Assembly (NCBI GenBank): GCA_964507445.1
Contig: CAZDQF010000002.1
Coordinates: 1-64,000, forward strand
From: GCA-2683135 sp964507445
Lineage (GTDB): Bacteria; Planctomycetota; GCA-002687715
Direction: 5' to 3'
Length of the DNA stretch: 64,000 bases
The notes below the pieces were generated by a model that was not told the DNA's origin, made no database searches, and saw only the letters and a list, made by a program, of their open reading frames with translations. Positions 34,394 through 41,398 of the stretch are shown piece by piece; position 1 is the first letter of the stretch, and each line of letters starts with the position of its first letter. The position numbers and the translations under genes are program-made.

Positions 34394-35236
34394 ATGAACC
34401 ACCGGCTCGGAGCCATGATGCTCATCCCGGCCCTCACCCTCGTGATCGGGGTGATGCCGGACCCCACGTACGGCCAGTGATGTGGAGGTAGCAAGGTTGC
34501 AGGTGCAGCCTCTCCTCGTACGACCACCTTCGGCGGCAAGAGCCGTTCCCGTGGTGTCGCTCGCTTCCTCGCCATCAACTGGAAAGCCGCCGACCTGCCC
34601 ATGGGCGGTGAGGCCGGATACGGTCAGGGTTACCAGCCGCTGACGACGCTGGCCAGCGTCGACAGCCGCGATCGGCAGCTCCCCCTTGTCGTCTGGTTCT
34701 ATGACGGTGACACGGAGACGGCCGATCAGCAGAAGCTGGAGCGCAAGATGTTCGGCGACGACGATCTCGCGATCTCGTCCAAGTTCTTCCGCTGCTTGAA
34801 GATCGACGTCTCCAAGATCGAGGACGCCGAGGTCCGCACTCAGTACGCCAAGCGTACTCCGACTCTCTATGTCCTGAGTCCGAGCGGCGAGACGCTGATG
34901 AAGAAGGCCGGCAGGATGACCACCAAGACGGTCATGAGCGGGTTCAGCAAGGCGTTCAAGAAGATCTACAACCTCAGGCTTCGCTCGGAAGTCCGGAAGC
35001 TCAACAAGTTCCTGGTCAAGGTGGAGAAGGCCGAGGATGCCGTATCCGCCGCGGGCGTGAAGGTGAAGCTCCTCAAGGAACGCCTCGCCAAGCGCGATGT
35101 CGCGCGTACCCGCAAGGCCCTGAAGGCCGCCGAGGAGACGGTGGTGAAGGCTCGCGAGGCGTTCGCGAAGATCGTTGAAGAACGAGACCAGATGCTCGTT
35201 CTCCCCCTGGACAAGCCTGTCGCCAGTTCACGCTGA
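34394..35236 (+). CDS. Exported thioredoxin-fold protein with in-frame TGA, candidate selenoprotein
   Basis: Read as one 280-residue gene from ATG 34394. The leader MNHRLGAMMLIPALTLVIGV ends near TYGQ, like the many signal peptides here that end before Gln. Codon 29 (34478-34480) is TGA and codon 30 is Cys, giving Q-TGA-C-G-G-S-K; the same frame then runs unbroken to the stop. Residues about 95-195 resemble a thioredoxin fold without CxxC (LPLVVWFYDGDTE, FFRCLKIDVSKI, KRTPTLYVLSPSGETLMKKA). The C-terminal 85 residues are a Lys/Glu coiled coil. Without readthrough the signal peptide would be cut from the domain. A SECIS-like hairpin follows the TGA. The favoured reading is Sec29-Cys30 at the mature N-terminus. 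A nonsense mutation or assembly error is the alternative. Confidence 0.72.
34484..34515 (+). promoter_or_regulatory. SECIS-like hairpin after in-frame TGA
   Basis: The upper stem is GGUUGC-AGGU-GCAGCC (34495-34510). A lower 5-bp stem joins 34484-34488 to 34511-34515, with a 6-nt bulge on the 5' side. The loop AGGU starts 20 nt (after 20 intervening bases) from the UGA and has G as its second and third bases. From memory, the E. coli fdhF SECIS contains GGUUGCAGGU at nearly the same distance; that match should be checked. Confidence 0.6.
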
Positions 35237-35370
35237 CCTGGAGCGGCACCTGAGTCCATGAGCACCGGGGGGGCCCCGCGGTGGGGGGGGGGCGGGCGGG
35301 TCTTCGTTGAATGAGGCGAGCGGGTTCGCGTCACCCGGGTTCGATGCAGTTGTTCCGGTAGGGTGAAGCG

Positions 35371-36258
35371 ATGACCACTTCTCGTGACCGGGTCGTGAAC
35401 GTTCAGCTGTTCCTCGCTCTCGGCTTCGTACTTCTCGGCGCCGGCTGCCAGGGTCCCGGCGCCACCGTCGAGGTCATCAACTGGAACACCTACCACCTGT
35501 TCGATCACCGCGCGAAGCTGGAGGAGGCGACGGCGTGGCTGACTGAGCAGCGCCCGGGGATGGTGGCGCTTCAGGAGGTCCTGCACCTGGATGAGGCGGG
35601 GCTGCGGGAGCTCGCCCTCGGATGGGGCCACGAGCACGCCGTGATGCACAAGGAGCGGGGCTACCCCGTGGCCTTGACCAGCTCGGCGCCCATCGAGGTG
35701 GTGGAGCGCCGGGTGAAGGGGTTTCATCACGGGTACCTCCACGCAAGGACCCATGGGATCGACGTGTTCGTGGTCCACTTCTGGCCCACCAAGGTGGGGG
35801 AGGCTGAGCAGGTCGCCGCGACCGCGGCCGAGCTCGTGGGTGAAGGGCGACGGGTGCTCGTGGTCGGTGACTTCAACGGCAAGATCCGCTTCGATGAGCC
35901 CTACCTGAGAGATCACGGATTTGGTGAGGAGCGAGACGGGGAGACGGTCTTCGACTACCGCCTGACCGACGCCTTCCTGAACCGGGGCTTCGTCGAGTTG
36001 GTGAGCGAGCACAGCCCCCAAGACCTCTACACCTTCGGAGCCCCGGCCCTCATCCCGCGCTGGGCCAAGACCATGGAGGAGGTGCGGGCGCGCCGCCGAC
36101 GCATCGACTTTGTCTTCGCCAGCTCCGATCTCGCAGCCGGTTGCCTGAGCGCGCACGTGGACACCAACGACGATCGCGTCGGCAAGTACTCAGACCACTA
36201 CCCGCTCCTGTGCACCTTGCGGGCCCCAGGACGATGGCCACATCGTCCAATCCCGTAG
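35371..36258 (+). CDS. Endonuclease/exonuclease/phosphatase-family lipoprotein
   Basis: Predicted 295 residues. The N-terminal hydrophobic segment (LFLALGFVLLGAGC) suggests a lipoprotein with Cys26, though the lipobox has Gly at -3. The EEP fold (PF03372) is clear: INWNTYHL, MVALQEVLHLDEAG with the metal Glu, FVVHFWPTK, VVGDFNGKIRF, RIDFVFAS and SDHYPLL. Family members cleave phosphodiesters or phosphomonoesters such as nucleic acids or lipids. Anchored outside the cytoplasm, it may scavenge phosphate; this is inferred. It is convergent with a sulfatase. Confidence 0.85.
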   Translation: MTTSRDRVVNVQLFLALGFVLLGAGCQGPGATVEVINWNTYHLFDHRAKLEEATAWLTEQRPGMVALQEVLHLDEAGLRELALGWGHEHAVMHKERGYPVALTSSAPIEVVERRVKGFHHGYLHARTHGIDVFVVHFWPTKVGEAEQVAATAAELVGEGRRVLVVGDFNGKIRFDEPYLRDHGFGEERDGETVFDYRLTDAFLNRGFVELVSEHSPQDLYTFGAPALIPRWAKTMEEVRARRRRIDFVFASSDLAAGCLSAHVDTNDDRVGKYSDHYPLLCTLRAPGRWPHRPIP

Positions 36259-36315
36259 GGGGACCCCGATGGTAGGCCGAGGCGGCGATCGGCCAGGACC
36301 GGTGGCGTCGGTGGC

Positions 36316-37677
36316 CTACTTGCGGTTGCGCCGCCTCCCGCCCCACTTGGGCTTGACCTGCTCCTTCTCCCACGCCTCGAGGGCGGCCCGCAGACGCTTG
36401 ACGTCGTCCGGTCTCCGGGCGGCCAGGTCGTCGGATTCGCCGATGTCCGACGCGAGGTCGTAGAGCGTGGGGGCCGTGGAGGGATCGCGGTCGGCGAGGT
36501 GCAGCTTGAGGTTGCCCTCGCGCATGGCGATGTTCCGCCCGGGGCCGCCCTTCCTCCAGAACAACGGCCGGGTGGGGAGGCGCTGCGTCTTGCCCGTGAG
36601 GCGGGGGAGCAGGTTGACGCCGTCCAGGTTCCAGCTCTCCGACGGTCTCCCGCCGCCCATGGCGACGAAGGTGGGCAGGAAATCGAGGGAGATGACCGGG
36701 TCGTCGATGACGGAACCCGCCTGGATCTTGCCGGGCCAACGCATGCACATGGGGACCCGGATGCCGCCCTCGAACAGCGTGCCCTTCTTGCCGCGCAGGG
36801 GCGCGTTGTTGGCGCCGGTGCCGGTCTGGCCGCCGTTGTCGTTGGTGAAGATGACGAGCGTGTGTTCGTCGAGCTCGAGCTCCTTCAGAGCGGCGAGCAC
36901 CTTGCCCACGTTGTCGTCCAGGTTCTTCACCATGCCCGCGTACTTGCGGCGGCGGGGTCGGTCGATGGAGGCCAGCGACTCAAGGTCCTCAGCCTTGGCG
37001 TGCATGGGCCCGTGGGGGGCGGTGAACGAGACGAACAGGAAGAACGGGCGGCCGCGGTTCTCCTTGATGAACCGGACGGCGGCGTCACCGAACCGATCGG
37101 TGACATAACCACCCTCCTCCGTCGGCTCGCCGTTCTCCTGAATGACCCGATGGGCCGAGGGCTTCTCCAGGGGGAAGTACCCACGAGACCCCTGGAGCAG
37201 CCCGTAGAACCAGTCGAAGCCGCGGGGATTGGGCTGGTAGGGCTCTGGGTATCCGAGGTGCCACTTGCCGACGATGGCCGTGGCGTAACCGAGGGGCTTC
37301 AGCCGCACGGGCATCATGGTCTCTTCGAGGGGGAGTCCGCCCTTCATGTAGCCGGGCGGGATGTTGTTCTCGTGCCCGAACCTCGTCTGGTAACGGCCGG
37401 TGATCAACCCGGCCCGCGACGGGGAGCAGACGCACCCGGACATGTAGGCGTTGGACAACCGCACACCGTCCGAGGCGATCCGGTCGATGTGGGGCGTGAG
37501 GTCCTTCATGTCCGGTCGCACGTTCGGCTGGAAGCCGAAGTCCGCATAGCCGGCGTCGTCCGCGTACAGCAGCACGATGTTCGGGGCCCGCGGCGGGACC
37601 TCGGAGGCCGCGTCCTGGGTCGGGGAGGCGGGGGCGAGCAGCACCACGGCGACGATGAGCATCCCTGGATATGGCAT
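36316..37677 (-). CDS. Exported arylsulfatase A-like sulfatase
   Basis: Predicted 453 residues with a short signal peptide (MPYPGMLIVAVVLLAPASP). Metal motif PNIVLLYADDAGYADFGFQP, formylglycine motif CSPSRAGLITGRYQ with Cys84, VGKWHLGYPEP, and second metal block FTNDNGGQTGTGANNAPLRG are all present, the arylsulfatase-A/N-acetylgalactosamine-6-sulfatase pattern. GKKGTLFEGGIRVP and LYDLASDIGESDDLA complete the family layout. Sulfate-ester hydrolysis in the periplasm or at the surface is expected. The substrate is unknown. It is divergent from the SBBP-repeat gene. Confidence 0.93.
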   Translation of the reverse strand: MPYPGMLIVAVVLLAPASPTQDAASEVPPRAPNIVLLYADDAGYADFGFQPNVRPDMKDLTPHIDRIASDGVRLSNAYMSGCVCSPSRAGLITGRYQTRFGHENNIPPGYMKGGLPLEETMMPVRLKPLGYATAIVGKWHLGYPEPYQPNPRGFDWFYGLLQGSRGYFPLEKPSAHRVIQENGEPTEEGGYVTDRFGDAAVRFIKENRGRPFFLFVSFTAPHGPMHAKAEDLESLASIDRPRRRKYAGMVKNLDDNVGKVLAALKELELDEHTLVIFTNDNGGQTGTGANNAPLRGKKGTLFEGGIRVPMCMRWPGKIQAGSVIDDPVISLDFLPTFVAMGGGRPSESWNLDGVNLLPRLTGKTQRLPTRPLFWRKGGPGRNIAMREGNLKLHLADRDPSTAPTLYDLASDIGESDDLAARRPDDVKRLRAALEAWEKEQVKPKWGGRRRNRK

Positions 37678-37982
37678 CCCGCCATGGTCGCGGCAGCGGT
37701 TCCCCGCGGCAAGCCCTCGAGGGGGAGGAGCTCCAGTCTGAGGTCCCTGGCGGGGCAGGAGGATGACCCGCGGCGCTTTGCCGATGACAGAAGATACCGT
37801 TACACCGTGGGATGGTCAGCGCTTGTAAGGTGCCGCTCCTGGCGGTCCTCGGGCTGGGGTGACCAGGAGGTAACGGTCGTTCGAGGTGACCGGGCTGGAA
37901 ACGGCCCTTATTCCCAAGGTGCGGGACTTGCTGGGGAGGTGCCCGTATTCCTGACACGGATATCCGACCCTGAGGTGGAACC

Positions 37983-40622
37983 ATGAGAGCAGTGATCGGT
38001 TCGTTGGCGTTGTTGGTCGTCGGAGTCCTGTTGGTGGGAGAGGGGACGCGTTCCGTCGGCACACACCGGGATGATCAGTCGCCCTTGGACGTCGTTTCAG
38101 TGCAGGGGCCGGAGGGCGGGGATGGGGCGCCCGATCTGGCGCAGGGAGCGGCCATGCTGGCGCGCCAACCGCTGGCGTTCATCGAGAACCAGGGTCAGTG
38201 GGCGGGCGGCTTCAGCCACTTGGCGCGGTTCGGGCCCATGTCCGTGTTCCTCGAGGATCGGGGTTGGTCGTTCACCTTGACGGAGCTGGGGGAGACCAGG
38301 CGGGGTTTCGAGGAGCAGGCGGCGCAGCACGGAGAGACCGGGTGGGAGTCTTCCCGAGGCGTAGCCGTGCGCATGCGCTTCAGTAACGGAGCGGACGCCG
38401 TCACGCCGGTCCCCGAGCAGCGCCTCCCCGGCGCCCACAACTACTTCCTCGGCGACGACCCGGAGAAGTGGAGATCCGACGTGCCTCTGCACGCGTCCGT
38501 CCGTATGGCGGGCCTGTATCCGGGGATCGATGTCCGGGCGCGCAGCCAGGACGGCCACTTCGAATACGACCTGCTGGTGGCGCCGGGAGCGGAGCTTTTC
38601 CGGGTCGAGGTGGAGGTGGAAGGTGCAGACCGTTTGTGGTTGGACGAGGACGGGGCGCTGGTGATGGGCACGGCCCTCGGCCCGGTCAGGCAACCCATGC
38701 CCAAGACGTGGCAGGTCGGGATCGACGGGGAACACCAGGAGGTCCTGTGCAGCTACGTGCTCTTCGACGACACCCGGTTCGGGTTCACAGCGCCGGAGTG
38801 GGATCGTAAGCACGCCCTGGTCGTGGACCCGGGCTTGATCTGGTCCACCTTCCTCGGAGGCGGCTCCCGTGACGTCGCCACCGCCGTCGCGGTGGGCCCG
38901 TCGGGGGCGGTGACCGTGGCAGGCAGGACCCTCTCTACCAACTTCCCGACCACCCTCGGCGCCTTTACGACCACTCACGGGGGCGGGGGCGGGGACGACG
39001 GCTTCGTTTCCCGGCTCGACGGGGCGGGCAGCAACCTGCTGTGGTCCACGTTCATAGGCGGCAGCGCCGGTGACGAGGTGCACGCTCTCGCCGTGGAGGC
39101 TTCGGGGGTGGTGACCGTGGCGGGGTCTACGGTGTCCTCCAATTTCCCGACCACACCCGGCGCCTACGACACCACATTCAACGGGTTCCTCCCCTTCTTC
39201 TTCGATGGCTTCGTGACCCGGCTCGATGCGACGGGGAGCAGCTTGTTGTGGTCCACGTACCTGGGCGGGAGTGCGGACGATCGCGTGCAGGCCGTTGCGG
39301 TGGATGGGTCGGGGACGGTGACGGTGGCGGGGTTGACCGTCTCCTCCGCTTTCCCGACGACCCCCGGGGCCTACGCGAGCACCTACGGCGGCGGCGTCGG
39401 GGACGGCTTCGTCGCCCGCTTCGATCCCACCGGTGGCAGCCTGCTGTGGTCCACCTTCCTCGGAGGCGGCGCGGCGGATCAGGCGAACGCCGTGACGCTC
39501 GACGGGTCCGGTGCGGTGACGGTGGCGGGGTGGACCGGCTCCGCCTCCTTCCCGACGACCCCCGGGGCCTACGACACCTCGTACAACGGCGGGGGCGTCG
39601 ACGGCTTCGTCAGCCGACTCGATGCCGTGGGGAGCACTCTGTTGTGGTCCAGCTTTCTTGGAGGGAGCGCCGAGGACCTGGCCCTCGCGATGGCGGTGGA
39701 CCCGTCGGGGGCCGTGACCGTGACCGGGGAGACCAGATCCTCCACCTTCCCCACGACGGCGGGGGCCTACGACACCTCTCACAACGGCGGCTATGACGTG
39801 TTCGTCACGCGGCTGGAAGCAGACGGCAGCAACCTCATGTGGTCCACCTTCGTCGGCGGGGCCGGGGATGACCGCGGCAACTCTCTGGCCCTCGACGCGG
39901 CGTGGGGCGTGACGGTGGCGGGGGAGACCAGCTCCTTCGCTTTCCCGGCCACCGCCGGGGCGTACGCCACGGCCTACAACGGCGGTTTCTCCGACGGCTT
40001 CGTCACCTGGATCGACGGGACCGGCGGTAGCTTGTTGTGGTCCACCTTCCTCGGCGGGAGCGGCGATGACCAGGCGAACGGATTGGCGCGGGACGCGACG
40101 GGCATGGTTACCGTGGCGGGCGGGACCCGCTCTTCGCTGTTCCCCACCACCTCGGGAGCCTACGCCGGCACCTATGCGGGCGGCTCCTGGGACGGCTTCG
40201 TCAGCCGCTTCGACCCGGCGCTGGGCCCGCCGACCTGCCCCGCCGGGGCGTGCCTGGACATGGTCGGCGTCCCGGCCGTCGGCAACAGCGTCGCCGTCTG
40301 GCTTCAGTCACCGGCCGTGGGCGCCCCCTGCTACGTCCTCGCGGACACCCAGACGGGGGCGGTGCCGCTCGGCACCTACGGCTTCACCCAGATCGCCCTG
40401 ACCCCGAACGTCGTCCCTCTCGCGGACCCGTCCGGTACCTTCGGCGCCAGCCTGACCTTCCCCTACACGGACGCCACCGGTTTCTGGACCCTGTCCGTGG
40501 CCCTCCCCAACGACCCGGGTCTCGTGGGCCTGACCCTTCACGTCGAGGCGTACGTCGCGGACCCGGCCGCCTCCAACGGTCTCTTCTGGCAGAGCAACCT
40601 GCTGACCGCCACCGTCCAGTGA
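37983..40622 (+). CDS. Secreted SBBP-repeat beta-propeller protein
   Basis: Predicted 879 residues from ATG 37983 with GAGGTGG about 5 nt upstream. A signal segment (IGSLALLVVGVLLVGEG) is followed by an N-terminal domain at about residues 65-280 of the kind that precedes SBBP repeats (FIENQGQWAGG, HNYFLGDDPEKW). Seven repeats of about 65-70 residues follow (285-746), each beginning LLWSTFLGG and containing TVAG and FPTTPGAY, predicted to close as a beta-propeller. The C-terminal domain ends LSVALPNDPGLVGLTLHVEA and is related to others in this window. It probably binds ligands or other surface components; no catalytic residues are seen. Confidence 0.88.
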   Translation: MRAVIGSLALLVVGVLLVGEGTRSVGTHRDDQSPLDVVSVQGPEGGDGAPDLAQGAAMLARQPLAFIENQGQWAGGFSHLARFGPMSVFLEDRGWSFTLTELGETRRGFEEQAAQHGETGWESSRGVAVRMRFSNGADAVTPVPEQRLPGAHNYFLGDDPEKWRSDVPLHASVRMAGLYPGIDVRARSQDGHFEYDLLVAPGAELFRVEVEVEGADRLWLDEDGALVMGTALGPVRQPMPKTWQVGIDGEHQEVLCSYVLFDDTRFGFTAPEWDRKHALVVDPGLIWSTFLGGGSRDVATAVAVGPSGAVTVAGRTLSTNFPTTLGAFTTTHGGGGGDDGFVSRLDGAGSNLLWSTFIGGSAGDEVHALAVEASGVVTVAGSTVSSNFPTTPGAYDTTFNGFLPFFFDGFVTRLDATGSSLLWSTYLGGSADDRVQAVAVDGSGTVTVAGLTVSSAFPTTPGAYASTYGGGVGDGFVARFDPTGGSLLWSTFLGGGAADQANAVTLDGSGAVTVAGWTGSASFPTTPGAYDTSYNGGGVDGFVSRLDAVGSTLLWSSFLGGSAEDLALAMAVDPSGAVTVTGETRSSTFPTTAGAYDTSHNGGYDVFVTRLEADGSNLMWSTFVGGAGDDRGNSLALDAAWGVTVAGETSSFAFPATAGAYATAYNGGFSDGFVTWIDGTGGSLLWSTFLGGSGDDQANGLARDATGMVTVAGGTRSSLFPTTSGAYAGTYAGGSWDGFVSRFDPALGPPTCPAGACLDMVGVPAVGNSVAVWLQSPAVGAPCYVLADTQTGAVPLGTYGFTQIALTPNVVPLADPSGTFGASLTFPYTDATGFWTLSVALPNDPGLVGLTLHVEAYVADPAASNGLFWQSNLLTATVQ
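38835..40220 (+). repeat. Seven SBBP coding repeats
   Basis: Seven tandem protein-coding units of about 195-207 bp, each encoding L(L/I/M)WS(T/S)F-type starts, a (V/A)TVAG core and an FPTTxGAY core. DNA identity between units is partial, so these are old domain repeats and not a recent tandem array. Confidence 0.85.
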
Positions 40623-40738
40623 GGGTGGCGCTTCGGCCGGCGCTGATCCTGGCAGAAGAACCGGCGTGAGTGGCGCCGACGGGAGACTGGAGGGAGTCCG
40701 TCGCGGTGGTGGGCAGGGTCAACGGCTACACTCGGGGG

Positions 40739-41362
40739 ATGACGGATGGGAAGGACAAGCTCCCGGACGGCTCCGGGATGTCGGAGTGGGTGACCACCAC
40801 GACCGTGCTTGAACGACTGGATCGGGAAGACCCCGCGGCCTGGGGCCGGTTCGTGGACCGATTCCGTGCTCCCGTCCACCGGTTCGCGGTCTCCATGGGC
40901 CTGGAGGCGGAGTACGCCGATGACGCGACCCAGGACACCCTGGACGCGTTCCTCGCGGCGTTTCGGGCCGGGCGATATGACCCCGATCGCGGTCGTCTCT
41001 CCGGGTGGCTGTTCGGCTTCGCCAGGAAGGTGGTCCTCGCCGCCCGTCGCCAGCAGGGGCGGGACATCAGACCCAGCGGGGAGGACACCGGGTTCTGGGC
41101 GAATGTGCCGGACGACAAGGACGCGGAAGGGGTGTGGGGAGACATGTGGGAGAAGTCCGTGATGCAGGCGTGCCTGGAGCGCCTGGAGCAGGAGCTCAAC
41201 CCCACGGCGTACCGGGTGTTCTTCGCCCTCGCCATGGACGGGCGATCGGGTGCGGAGGTGGCGAAGGAGATGGGCATGAGCCGCAACGCCGCCCTCGTCG
41301 CCAAGCACCGGGCCCTCAAGCGTCTCCAGCGCCTGCGGGAAGAATACGAAGGACGGGGCTGA
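40739..41362 (+). CDS. ECF-family RNA polymerase sigma factor
   Basis: Predicted 207 residues. Region 2 covers about residues 25-100 (WGRFVDRFRAPVHRFAVSMG, ADDATQDTLDAFLAAF, LSGWLFGFARKVVLAARRQQ). Region 4 covers about 140-200 (CLERLEQELNPTAYRVFFAL, GAEVAKEMGMSRNAALVAKH, RALKRLQRLREE), with the helix-turn-helix in its second half. ATG 40739 is used; other in-frame starts exist and the ribosome site is only GGGGG. No anti-sigma gene is adjacent. Planctomycete ECF factors of this type are often paired with Ser/Thr kinases, and one begins 2.5 kb away on the same strand beyond an opposing gene. Confidence 0.87.
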   Translation: MTDGKDKLPDGSGMSEWVTTTTVLERLDREDPAAWGRFVDRFRAPVHRFAVSMGLEAEYADDATQDTLDAFLAAFRAGRYDPDRGRLSGWLFGFARKVVLAARRQQGRDIRPSGEDTGFWANVPDDKDAEGVWGDMWEKSVMQACLERLEQELNPTAYRVFFALAMDGRSGAEVAKEMGMSRNAALVAKHRALKRLQRLREEYEGRG

Positions 41363-41398
41363 CACGCCGATCCCGGCGCGCCAGCCCGTGGGCCCCCA

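Noticed and set aside
19066..35236. Genome-wide recoding of TGA as Trp
   Set aside because: Most genes here end in TGA, several with ATGA or GTGA overlaps, and TGG is used normally for Trp. Only two genes contain an internal TGA.
38835..40220. Regular repeats resembling a CRISPR-like or satellite array
   Set aside because: The period is about 200 bp, the units are divergent at DNA level and encode SBBP protein repeats.
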